In this document: piece after piece, positions 1 to 6,176 of the stretch
Layout of the letters: each line of letters starts with the position of its first letter
How positions within the stretch are numbered: position 1 is the first letter of the stretch
Source: CAXTTV01 sp964247295
GTDB taxonomy: Bacteria; Chloroflexota; Ktedonobacteria; Ktedonobacterales; Ktedonobacteraceae
DNA length: 8,207 nucleotides
Assembly: GCA_964247295.1 (NCBI GenBank)
Contig: CAXTTV010000206.1
Span: 1 to 8,207 of the forward strand
Reading direction: 5' to 3'
Made by a program: the position numbers and the translations under genes
The notes under the pieces: model-generated
What the model saw: the letters and a program-made list of their open reading frames with translations, nothing else
Database searches by the model: none
What the model was told of the DNA's origin: nothing

Positions 1-132
1 GTCATGGCTTCCCTGGGCACAGGTTCACCCGCGACCCGATCTACCGACGATAGTAACGTGTGAGAAGACCCTTCCTTTCATTTCCCAACCCAATCGAAAG
101 CCGCTCTCCTACGATTTCCGTTGCGTTTCGTT
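1..132. other. Left-edge sequence downstream of the acetyltransferase, no gene identified
   Basis: This stretch lies past the 3' end of the minus-strand acetyltransferase. One plus-strand frame is open from the window edge to a TGA at 61-63 (20 codons) and another to a TAA near 134-136. Either could be the tail of a gene entering from the left, but neither tail has a recognisable motif. I see no hairpin followed by a T-run that would terminate the acetyltransferase transcript. It is best treated as intergenic or an unidentifiable gene end. Confidence 0.3.
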
Positions 133-1044
133 TTAAGTTTGGGCGTTTGGCAGGACCGGGAAGCGGCGCTCAAAGGTATAGAAAAGCTTTTCAATTGTTT
201 TATATTCGGCCCCAGCAAAGGTATCGCGAATAATCAGAATATCAGGGATGTGTCCAGTGACTTGCTCGCGTCCATTGAGAAAAGCTTGCTGGCGCAAGGC
301 ATAGGCGATTGTCCCAATGGTTTCGGCATTGCTGCCATCGATATACCCGATAAATAACTGCTTTTTCCCCTGACGGTCCACGCGCATCTCGGTCAAAGCT
401 AGCCCGTCCAGACGATCCCAGCGCCGCAGCAGGTAGATCTGGTTGGCCTCAATCATCTGAAGCAGCAGGGTATCTGAGATGCTGTAGGCAGTAAAGCCGC
501 GATAGAAAAGACCACCAGTCAAAGGAAAGTTATTTGATTGATCCAGGTAATCGATGATATCGTTCAGATCATCCCTTGTTGCCAAAACCGGCTGATCTGA
601 AGGCGAGAAGCCGCGTAGATTCTCAAGGGGCTCGGCTCGATAAATGCTAAAGGCTCCTACTTCCTCAAAGCGACTGTTGCGGGTCATACGGATCGAGCCA
701 GCATTGGTATTCTCGATAATCAGCCGAACCGTTGTCGCACCTCGAATAATCGCCTCCTCTAGACAGGCATTCTGAAGGGCCGCGCCAATGCCCCGTTGTC
801 GAAAGTCGGGATTGACGCGCATCCCTTCCAGCCAGCCCTCGGTTGTGGTCAACATCTGGAGATGGCTGATCCCAATCGGCTGCCCATCCGCCAGTGCGAC
901 GAGCAGAGCACCCTGAGAGTCATTCAGCCATCTATCCCATTCTTGATCAATATAATCTCCCCAATCCCAGGTTTGCTGACAAAAAGCGAGAACGGCATCG
1001 CGATCAGAGGCCTGAGCTAGCCTGATCTCTTGATATGGCATCAT
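133..1044 (-). CDS. GNAT-family N-acetyltransferase, two-domain (303 aa)
   Basis: Predicted cytoplasmic acetyl-CoA-dependent N-acetyltransferase; the acceptor is unknown. Residues about 5-137 form a GNAT domain. The acetyl-CoA pyrophosphate-binding loop (motif A) is visible as MRVNPDFRQRGIGAAL at 75-90, which carries the R/Q-x-x-G-I-G core. It is followed by the alpha-helix and the beta-strand VRLIIENTN (106-114), and by the usual SIRMTRNSRFEEVG stretch near 117-130 (the family's 'A..LY.k.GF' position). Residues about 150-303 add a second half without a clear CoA loop. It may be a degenerate second GNAT fold or a substrate domain; that part is inference. The start is the first of two adjacent ATGs. 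An AAGGGA lies about 8 bases upstream, and no better start is visible. It is transcribed divergently from the PAP2 gene and appears to stand alone. Family call is firm, substrate is not. Confidence 0.88.
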   Translation of the reverse strand: MMPYQEIRLAQASDRDAVLAFCQQTWDWGDYIDQEWDRWLNDSQGALLVALADGQPIGISHLQMLTTTEGWLEGMRVNPDFRQRGIGAALQNACLEEAIIRGATTVRLIIENTNAGSIRMTRNSRFEEVGAFSIYRAEPLENLRGFSPSDQPVLATRDDLNDIIDYLDQSNNFPLTGGLFYRGFTAYSISDTLLLQMIEANQIYLLRRWDRLDGLALTEMRVDRQGKKQLFIGYIDGSNAETIGTIAYALRQQAFLNGREQVTGHIPDILIIRDTFAGAEYKTIEKLFYTFERRFPVLPNAQT

Positions 1045-1064
1045 GCGAAAATCCCTTATCCATC

Positions 1065-1115
1065 GTTATATGTTTCTAGAAACGTTTCATTTGAGCACCA
1101 CGTACTTTTATTATA
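1065..1115 (-). promoter_or_regulatory. Candidate promoter elements for the acetyltransferase gene
   Basis: Read on the minus strand, a perfect TATAAT lies at 1115-1110 and a TATAAC at 1070-1065. Neither has a good TTGACA-like element at the right distance, so which one is used is unclear. The first would give a leader of about 60 bases that contains the 1071-1089 palindrome. The second would place the palindrome between the -35 and -10 positions. This rests on sequence matching only. Confidence 0.3.
1071..1089. promoter_or_regulatory. Operator-like compound palindrome in a divergent promoter region
   Basis: Two perfect palindromes overlap: GTTTCTAGAAAC at 1072-1083 and GAAACGTTTC at 1079-1088. 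The result is three alternating half-sites (GTTTC, GAAAC, GTTTC). The second palindrome, with its central CG, resembles operators bound by LacI-family repressors; that is a known pattern for the family and only an inference here. It sits directly upstream of the plus-strand -35 candidate and within the minus-strand promoter or leader, so one bound protein could affect both neighbouring genes. Confidence 0.45.
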
Positions 1116-1117
1116 GT
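1091..1117 (+). promoter_or_regulatory. Candidate sigma-70-type promoter for the PAP2 gene
   Basis: TTGAGC at 1091-1096 and TATAGT at 1112-1117 are separated by 15 bases, which is shorter than the preferred 17. The start of transcription would be near 1124, leaving a leader of about 65 bases before the preferred GTG start. The -10 overlaps the minus-strand TATAAT of the divergent gene. The short spacer keeps the confidence low. Confidence 0.3.
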
Positions 1118-1190
1118 ATCACCGTCTGATCTTAAAATGGTGAACCATACTGAAATTATTCTACATAGCCTTATGGAATGGAGCACACTT

Positions 1191-2018
1191 GTGGATACAG
1201 AAAAACAGAGGCCTCTCAATGAAAAAAAAGATCAAAGTAGATCTGTTCAGGAACAGATTGGGGTACCTGGAGATGCCGCTCAGGAGGTGATGGAAGGTCT
1301 TCATGCCGAAATCGAAAAAAGTAAAGTACCCTGGTATCACTCATCCCAAATCGCCCGTATATTAATTCTTGTCTATAGCGGCGTAGTGCTCATCTTTGGG
1401 GTTTTGGCCTGGTGGGTGCATCTTAACCCGGTTTTACCAATAGATATCTTTATCACACAAGAGTTTCAGGAAAAACAGCAACCTGCTTTGAAGGGATTGA
1501 TGTTGTTTGTCAGCGCGCCCGGATCGTTTCCTTTTGTCCTGACAACGCTGATTGTGCTTACGGCTGTAGCTTTCTGGATACTACGTATGCGGCTGGAAGC
1601 CAGTATCCTGATCGTGAACAGCATCGTTAGTGGTATTCTCAATGTGCTTATCAAAACCCTGGTTGGTCGACCTCGACCGACGGCCAACCTTGTTGATATT
1701 TTTCAAGTTGCGTCTGGCCTGAGTTTCCCAAGTGGGCATGTTATGTCATACGTAGCCTTCTGGGGCCTGCTGTTCTCGTTTGGTATTATCCTCTTCAATA
1801 GGAGGCGATGGTGGCACTTTGTTTTGTTAGTGATCTGTGCCTTCTTCGTCGTGATGGTCGGACCCTCGCGGATCTATCTGGGGGATCACTGGGCCAGCGA
1901 TGTTCTGGGTGCCTACATGATCGGTGGAGTCCTGCTGGGGATCGTCGTGTGGGCGTATCTCTATCTAAGGGCCAGGGGAGTCCTGGCCCCCAGGGGAAGC
2001 TTTGTTGGGGAAAGATAA
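1191..2018 (+). CDS. PAP2-family integral membrane phosphatase (275 aa from the GTG start)
   Basis: Membrane phosphatase of the PAP2 superfamily, which removes phosphate from lipid phosphates such as phosphatidic acid or undecaprenyl diphosphate; the exact substrate cannot be told from sequence. All three family signatures are present (numbering from the GTG): KTLVGRPRP at 155-163 (K-x6-RP), PSGH at 180-183 and SRIYLGDHWASD at 226-237 (SR-x5-H-x3-D). The PSGH histidine and the later histidine are the expected catalytic residues. About six hydrophobic segments are visible (roughly 55-77, 112-131, 138-156, 185-203, 209-224, 240-259) behind a hydrophilic N-terminal tail of about 50 residues. I chose GTG 1191 because GGAG (1180-1183) lies 7 bases upstream. 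An in-frame ATG at 1137 would add 18 residues but has no visible ribosome binding site. The last codons lie inside the long inverted repeat at 1994-2138. Confidence 0.9.
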   Translation: MDTEKQRPLNEKKDQSRSVQEQIGVPGDAAQEVMEGLHAEIEKSKVPWYHSSQIARILILVYSGVVLIFGVLAWWVHLNPVLPIDIFITQEFQEKQQPALKGLMLFVSAPGSFPFVLTTLIVLTAVAFWILRMRLEASILIVNSIVSGILNVLIKTLVGRPRPTANLVDIFQVASGLSFPSGHVMSYVAFWGLLFSFGIILFNRRRWWHFVLLVICAFFVVMVGPSRIYLGDHWASDVLGAYMIGGVLLGIVVWAYLYLRARGVLAPRGSFVGER

Positions 2019-2138
2019 ATAAGAAGCATCCTGTGAGTGATGGTTTACTCGTTGTAGGATCGCACCTGAAGGTACGAAACATTGAGAGCAAACATCAGGT
2101 CATCTTCATTTTCCCAACAAAGATGTAAGCAGCTTCCC
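1994..2138. repeat. Long imperfect inverted repeat between convergent genes; possible bidirectional terminator or MITE-like remnant
   Basis: Paired segments nest around a centre near 2068. GGGAAG at 1994-1999 pairs with CTTCCC at 2133-2138. The 14 bases at 2000-2013 pair with 2109-2122 (13 Watson-Crick pairs and one G-T). TGATGGTTTACTC at 2038-2050 is nearly complementary to GAGCAAACATCA at 2086-2097. CGCACCT at 2061-2067 faces AGGTACG at 2070-2076 with one mismatch. Transcripts of either strand could fold into one long interrupted hairpin. It overlaps the last codons of the PAP2 gene and ends three bases before the stop codon of the facing gene. No clear target-site duplication is seen. Confidence 0.6.
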
Positions 2139-2140
2139 GA

Positions 2141-3010
2141 CTATTTCTCCGTTGTGCGCCGTGTTGTTGTGCGGCGGCGGCTGGTCGAACGGCGCGTACT
2201 GCTTTTGGTGGTTGCGGATTGATCTTCATTATTACTACCATCAGCATCATCGGCCCCTTCGGCGGGCTCATCATGGCCCTCATAATGTTCACTGGTAGTA
2301 CGAACGAGCTGGCTTGAGTCTATGGAAGGTTGGCTATCGGTCAGATCGTTGCGGCCCTCGGCAGGTTCCTCTGGGCTGACATATGATGTTTGAGAGGGGG
2401 TGCCTATAGAAGGGGCCTGTTCTTCCGTTGAGTCGGCAGGAGCCTGAGCTGTATTAGTGGGTAGGCCCTCATTTTGGTTGTCAGACTGCTGCTCACTATT
2501 CGTGGGCTGATCCTCACCTGTCTTCTGTTTCTCAGTTTTAGGCTCATCCTTTTGAACTTCTTTTAGCGTGGTACTGGCTTCAGGATCTGGAAGGTCTGAT
2601 GCTTCAGCGCCCTGCGTTTCTTTTGGATCTTCTGACTTTTTGGGAGCTTCGGGATCTGCGACAACAAGCTCTTCGAGAAGCTCACTTACAATTAAAGTAT
2701 CAAATGGATCGATAGCTACTTCTTCCGTCTCTTTTGTATTGGAGAGGACGATTTCATCGCCCGATGGCAAGGCATAACCATTAATACCTCTCAATTTATT
2801 GAGATCCTTCTCCAATTCATTCAGATTAGTGACAGCCTCATCCAGCCTTTCCTGGGCTTTCGTTACCTTTTTTTGCGCCTTCTTCATATCGTCACGGGCG
2901 CTTTCAATCTTCAGCATTAAGCGGGCCTCATGTTTTGCCTGCTTCTTCGCCTTTTTACTATCGTTACGAGTATCGGTGGCAGAATTGCTGCTCTGGGGTT
3001 TTTTCGCCAT
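2141..3010 (-). CDS. Uncharacterised coiled-coil protein with acidic linker and Arg/Ser/Thr-rich tail (289 aa)
   Basis: I do not recognise a family. Three zones are visible. Residues 1-75 are Lys-rich at the front and then form a regular coiled coil, with hydrophobic or small residues at strict 3-4 spacing from L31 through I35, A38, M42, A45, V49, A52, L56, A59, L63, L66, L70 to L73, about six heptads. Residues about 92-265 are rich in Glu, Asp, Ser, Thr, Pro and Gln with few hydrophobics, so probably disordered. Residues 268-289 are a basic tail of alternating Arg and Ser/Thr clusters. There is no signal peptide, membrane segment or cysteine. The ATG start is well supported by AGGAG 7 bases upstream. 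A soluble oligomer with a nucleic-acid-binding or polyanion-binding tail is one possible reading, but that is inference. It is a single-gene unit that converges on PAP2. Confidence 0.8.
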   Translation of the reverse strand: MAKKPQSSNSATDTRNDSKKAKKQAKHEARLMLKIESARDDMKKAQKKVTKAQERLDEAVTNLNELEKDLNKLRGINGYALPSGDEIVLSNTKETEEVAIDPFDTLIVSELLEELVVADPEAPKKSEDPKETQGAEASDLPDPEASTTLKEVQKDEPKTEKQKTGEDQPTNSEQQSDNQNEGLPTNTAQAPADSTEEQAPSIGTPSQTSYVSPEEPAEGRNDLTDSQPSIDSSQLVRTTSEHYEGHDEPAEGADDADGSNNEDQSATTKSSTRRSTSRRRTTTRRTTEK

Positions 3011-3341
3011 GGTCTGCTCCTCTTAAAAGTAGTGATTAGAGAGTCAAAATAGATGATTGTTTTACTTTTATATTACACAAGTAAACCTACGTTGAGGGAT
3101 AGGAGATAGAAAACGCAACAAACTGTTTTCGGCATGTCGTGGATGGATACTTCTAGCTACACATAATCATACATTGAACGGGTTGCCGAATGCAATATGC
3201 AAAGCATCTTCCACTTTTGACACGGCATGAACGCCAGAGAAGAAACAGGTTTTGTAGATTTCTTGTTATTCTCTTCATGCATTTGCTAAAATTTAGGTGT
3301 TGTGAGAAGTTTCGTTATTTGATTGAAGAGATAAACACGTT
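3011..3341. other. 331-base divergent intergenic region, no gene seen
   Basis: The region separates the minus-strand coiled-coil gene from the plus-strand thioesterase gene. The left part is AT-rich and should hold the coiled-coil gene's promoter, but I could not pick a convincing -35/-10 pair. The right end holds a good plus-strand promoter (3263-3292). The heptamer CGGCATG occurs twice (3130-3136 and 3223-3229). Open frames in this region are at most about 20 codons and look non-coding. No tRNA-like or riboswitch-like fold was recognised. Confidence 0.5.
3263..3292 (+). promoter_or_regulatory. Candidate promoter of the thioesterase gene with extended -10
   Basis: TTGTTA at 3263-3268 and TAAAAT at 3287-3292 are 18 bases apart. 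The -10 is preceded by TGC (3284-3286), an extended -10 motif. Transcription would begin near 3299, giving a leader of about 43 bases. This is one of the better-looking promoters in the window. Confidence 0.5.
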
Positions 3342-3833
3342 ATGATGGAATTGAATGACACCACGGATTATCAGCGATGTTTTGTATGTGGGCAGCGCAA
3401 TCCTTTTGGATTAAAGCTAGTATACCGCCAGGAGGAAGACAGCGTAGTTGCCGATTTTCTTCCGAAAGAGGAGCATCAAGGATATCCAGGTGTGCTCCAT
3501 GGAGGGATTGCCGCCGCCGTTCTAGACGAGTCGATGGGGCGTGCTCCCATGATTGCTGGGAACTATAACTGGACGATGACGGGAAGACTAGAGCTACGCT
3601 ACCGCAAAAATATTCCTTTTGGGCCGATTTTGCGAACGCGGGCCTGGTTGGATCGTCAGCGTGGGCGGATGATTCAAGCGCATGGGATAATCACCCTGGC
3701 CGAGGATGAGAGTGTGATTTTCACTGAGGGGCAAGGGAGCTTTATAGTCATGCCACCGGAGGCCATTGAAGAACTCACGAAGGGCCATCCCGAGTTGGAA
3801 AGCTTCTTCAAAAATTCCAGAGCCAAAGAATAG
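3342..3833 (+). CDS. PaaI-type hotdog-fold thioesterase (163 aa)
   Basis: Probable acyl-CoA thioesterase of the PaaI/4HBT hotdog superfamily, a cytoplasmic enzyme that hydrolyses acyl-CoA thioesters and usually acts as a dimer or tetramer. The signature HGGIAAAVLDESMG lies at 53-66: the HGG turn opens the central helix, and D62 or E63 is in the place of the catalytic acid. The front segment CFVCGQRNPFGL (13-24) is typical of one group of these enzymes and carries a C-x-x-C pair. The length is normal for a single hotdog domain, with a C-terminal helical tail after about residue 138. Two ATGs stand in a row; the first is used here. The ribosome binding site is weak (GAAGAG about 11 bases upstream). 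It is a single gene, convergent with ftsH and with no pathway partners next to it, so the acyl substrate cannot be inferred. Confidence 0.87.
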   Translation: MMELNDTTDYQRCFVCGQRNPFGLKLVYRQEEDSVVADFLPKEEHQGYPGVLHGGIAAAVLDESMGRAPMIAGNYNWTMTGRLELRYRKNIPFGPILRTRAWLDRQRGRMIQAHGIITLAEDESVIFTEGQGSFIVMPPEAIEELTKGHPELESFFKNSRAKE

Positions 3834-3842
3834 TGAAAGCGT

Positions 3843-3878
3843 AAAAAAAGGCCGCCAGAGAATACATCTCTGGCGGTC
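3843..3878 (-). terminator. Intrinsic terminator of ftsH
   Basis: CCGCCAGAGA at 3852-3861 pairs perfectly with TCTCTGGCGG at 3867-3876 across a 5-base loop, and the stem can extend to 3850/3878. On the plus strand it is preceded by seven A's (3843-3849), so on the minus strand the hairpin is followed by a run of seven T's. That is the canonical arrangement for ending the ftsH transcript, whose stop codon is only a few bases away. The plus-strand thioesterase transcript also crosses this hairpin, but without a T-run after it. Confidence 0.9.
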
Positions 3879-3884
3879 CCATGA

Positions 3885-5942
3885 TTAGTCGAGGTTCTCA
3901 GTAAGTGAAGCCTCATTTACTGAAGGAGCTGGTCGATCGGTTGGAGGATCGGGCAACAGCACCTGAGGAGGATTTTTATCCACCGTCTGGTCTGAAGAAC
4001 GCCGAGGGTGTGCTCCCGTCTCCACCATAATCGCCTCCAGTTGGTGCGCATCGATCGTCTCATGCGTTCGCAGACTCTCCGCGATCCGATCCAGGGTCAG
4101 GCGATACGTTGAGAGCAGATCGACCGCCCGAGCGTACGCTGCCCTGACAATTCGATCCACTTCCTCGTCGATTACTTCAGAGGTTTCCTCGCTATAATCG
4201 TAAGATGCTCCGGTCTCGCCGCCGCCGGAGAACGGGCTGGGGCGCTCGCTATAAGAGATAGTGCCGAGGCGCTCACTCATACCCCAGCGAGTCACCATCT
4301 GGCGCGCGATCGCCGTCACACGTTGCAGATCATTCTCGGCCCCGGTAGTAATGCGTCCAAACGCCACTCTCTCGGCAGCGCGGCCACCGAGCAGTGTCAC
4401 CAATTCCGTCTGAAGGTACTCACGTGAATAATTGTAGCGATCATCCAGAGGAACCGACATCGTAACGCCCAGAGCCTGACCGCGTGGAACAATTGAAACC
4501 TTGGTTACAGGATCAGCATCCGGCAGCAGCAGACCAGTCAGAGCGTGGCCGCCCTCATGATAAGCAATGATATTGAGATCCTCATTGCTGAGTACCAGTG
4601 GACGTTCCGGCCCCATAATGATCTTATCCAGAGCCTGAAGAAAATCGCGCTGGTTCACGCTATTTTGGTTATTGCGTGCGGCCAATAGCGCGGCCTCATT
4701 CACCAGATTTGCCAGATCGGCACCGACCATGCCCGGTGTTGTACGGGCAACGGCGGTCAGATCAACATCATCAGCTAGAGGCACCGTGCGAGAATGGATT
4801 TTCAGGATCGCTAACCGTCCATTCCAGTCAGGGCGATCCACGGTGACGCGGCGATCGAAACGACCGGGGCGTAGCAGCGCCTGATCCAGGCCATCGGGCC
4901 GGTTGGTCGCGGCAATCACCACCACCGCCTGGCGGGTATCGAAACCATCCATCTCCACCAGCAACTGGTTGAGGGTTTGCTCGCGCTCATCATTGGTATT
5001 AATGCTAGAACCGCGCTGGCGACCGACCGCATCGATCTCATCGATAAAGATGATACTGGGAGAAGCCTTTTTCGCCTGATCGAACAGGTCGCGGACGCGG
5101 CTGGCGCCCACACCGACCAGCACCTCCACAAACTCGGAACCGCTCATCGAGAAAAAGGGGACCCCGGCCTCACCGGCGACCGCGCGGGCCAGCAGCGTTT
5201 TACCGGTTCCCGGAGGGCCTACCAGCAGCACACCGCGAGGGATCTTCCCGCCCAGGCGTTGAAACTTCTGGGGAGTCTTCAGAAACTCTACAATCTCTTG
5301 CAGTTCATATTTCGACTCATCGACCCCGGCCACATCCGCGAAGGTCGTGCTTGGGCGATCCTCCAGAATCAGCTTGGCCCGGCTCTTCCCAAAGTTAAAG
5401 ATGCCCTGCTGCCCCTGAGTAGCGCGGCGACTGAAAAAGAAAAAGATCACAGCGATAACCACAAGTGGTACAAGTGTCAACAGGATCGTAACCCAGAACC
5501 CATTATCTGGTGGAAGCTGCGATTTTACCTCAGCTCCACTGTTAATCAGGTCCTGCCCCACTTTTTTATCGCCACTAGGGATTTGAACCACATGAAACTG
5601 TGTATACTTACCCATAGGTTGACGATAGGTACCAGTAATATCAGTATCGCCAATAAAAGTCGCGTCTTTCACATTTTTATGATTAATCTGATCATAGAAG
5701 GTACTGTACGAGATGTCCTGACGCTGCGTATTCGCGTTACTATTGTTACTACTGAAGTATTGAAACACATAAAAAACGAGCATCGCGACAATCACAACCA
5801 GCAGCCAGCTATTCAATCTGCTGCCCCCGCGTGGTGATTGTTGACCATTGGAGCCCCCACCTGAATTGTTTGACGGTTGCGGTCGTTGTGGGGAATTATT
5901 GTTATTCTGTAGCCAGAGCATATTGGCCGGCTGTTCCTGCAT
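3885..5942 (-). CDS. ftsH: ATP-dependent zinc metalloprotease FtsH (685 aa)
   Basis: Membrane-anchored AAA+ protease that unfolds and degrades misassembled membrane proteins and some regulatory proteins; FtsH works as a hexamer. Order of parts: a Asn/Gln/Gly-rich N-terminal tail (11-43), membrane segment 46-62, an extracytoplasmic domain (63-148), membrane segment 149-170, then the AAA+ module. This module has Walker A GPPGTGKT (242-249), the pore loop around F271, Walker B IIFIDEIDA (297-305) and the second region of homology with arginine fingers at R358 and R361 (ATNRPDGLDQALLRPG starts at 345). The zinc site is HEGGH (462-466), a legal HEXXH, and the third ligand is D538 in GAENDL. A Pro-rich tail follows residue 650. 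At 685 residues it is somewhat longer than many FtsH proteins because of both tails. The first ATG is supported by AGG about 7 bases upstream; a second ATG at codon 8 has no clear site. It has its own promoter candidate and terminator, so probably a single-gene unit. Confidence 0.98.
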   Translation of the reverse strand: MQEQPANMLWLQNNNNSPQRPQPSNNSGGGSNGQQSPRGGSRLNSWLLVVIVAMLVFYVFQYFSSNNSNANTQRQDISYSTFYDQINHKNVKDATFIGDTDITGTYRQPMGKYTQFHVVQIPSGDKKVGQDLINSGAEVKSQLPPDNGFWVTILLTLVPLVVIAVIFFFFSRRATQGQQGIFNFGKSRAKLILEDRPSTTFADVAGVDESKYELQEIVEFLKTPQKFQRLGGKIPRGVLLVGPPGTGKTLLARAVAGEAGVPFFSMSGSEFVEVLVGVGASRVRDLFDQAKKASPSIIFIDEIDAVGRQRGSSINTNDEREQTLNQLLVEMDGFDTRQAVVVIAATNRPDGLDQALLRPGRFDRRVTVDRPDWNGRLAILKIHSRTVPLADDVDLTAVARTTPGMVGADLANLVNEAALLAARNNQNSVNQRDFLQALDKIIMGPERPLVLSNEDLNIIAYHEGGHALTGLLLPDADPVTKVSIVPRGQALGVTMSVPLDDRYNYSREYLQTELVTLLGGRAAERVAFGRITTGAENDLQRVTAIARQMVTRWGMSERLGTISYSERPSPFSGGGETGASYDYSEETSEVIDEEVDRIVRAAYARAVDLLSTYRLTLDRIAESLRTHETIDAHQLEAIMVETGAHPRRSSDQTVDKNPPQVLLPDPPTDRPAPSVNEASLTENLD

Positions 5943-6029
5943 GCACTTACCTGCTTTCTGGGTCCCAGATAGGCGTTATCGATCCATAACATAAAGCCAG
6001 AGTGGGCCAGTTTGAGAAATTGTTTCTTT

Positions 6030-6072
6030 ATTATACCTCACAGATGCTTATGAGGGGTAGAAAAGGGTAGAA
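6030..6072 (-). promoter_or_regulatory. Candidate ftsH promoter with tandem upstream repeats
   Basis: On the minus strand a perfect TATAAT lies at 6035-6030, about 90 bases before the ftsH start codon. No good -35 stands at 17 bases. Instead, the octamer GGGTAGAA (plus-strand reading) occurs twice, at 6055-6062 and 6065-6072, exactly 10 bases apart. This puts the pair at about -32 to -49 relative to the likely start of transcription. A strong -10, a poor -35 and in-phase direct repeats suggest an activator-dependent promoter; this is inference. Confidence 0.42.
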
Positions 6073-6082
6073 TGGAGTGAAC

Positions 6083-6139
6083 GAGATAGATGCTAGTCGC
6101 ATTGAAGGATGCGGTCATCCATCTCTCTGTATCTATCTC
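6083..6139. repeat. Inverted repeat in the ftsH-epimerase gap
   Basis: GAGATAGAT at 6083-6091 is the exact reverse complement of ATCTATCTC at 6131-6139. Inside the loop, GGATG (6107-6111) and CATCC (6116-6120) form a small stem with a CGGT tetraloop. It lies about 40 bases past the stop of the epimerase-like gene and upstream of the ftsH promoter candidate. It could slow or end the minus-strand epimerase transcript, but no long T-run follows, so a terminator call would be weak. Confidence 0.35.
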
Positions 6140-6176
6140 TATCAGTTATACGAATGAGCCAGCAAAAAGTCAGAGC

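Noticed and set aside
1..63. Possible C-terminus of an upstream plus-strand gene ending in TGA at 61-63
   Set aside because: Only 20 codons are visible, other frames are equally open, and no motif allows a call.
181..192. Perfect palindrome GAAAAGCTTTTC
   Set aside because: It lies inside the acetyltransferase coding sequence and encodes ordinary residues near the C-terminus; no regulatory setting is apparent.
3217..3222. Consensus TTGACA -35 hexamer in the 3011-3341 gap
   Set aside because: No -10-like hexamer stands 16-18 bases downstream (the sequence there is AAGAAA-like), and a better promoter lies closer to the thioesterase gene.
4545..4559. FtsH zinc motif written HEGGH instead of the commoner HEAGH
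   Set aside because: Both fit the HEXXH metal-binding pattern and the remaining ligand and AAA+ motifs are intact, so this is not evidence of an inactive protease.
4977..5837. A 286-codon open frame on the plus strand opposite ftsH
   Set aside because: It lies entirely antisense to the well-supported ftsH reading frame, its product has no recognisable domain, and no ribosome binding site or promoter is evident. It is an open shadow frame.
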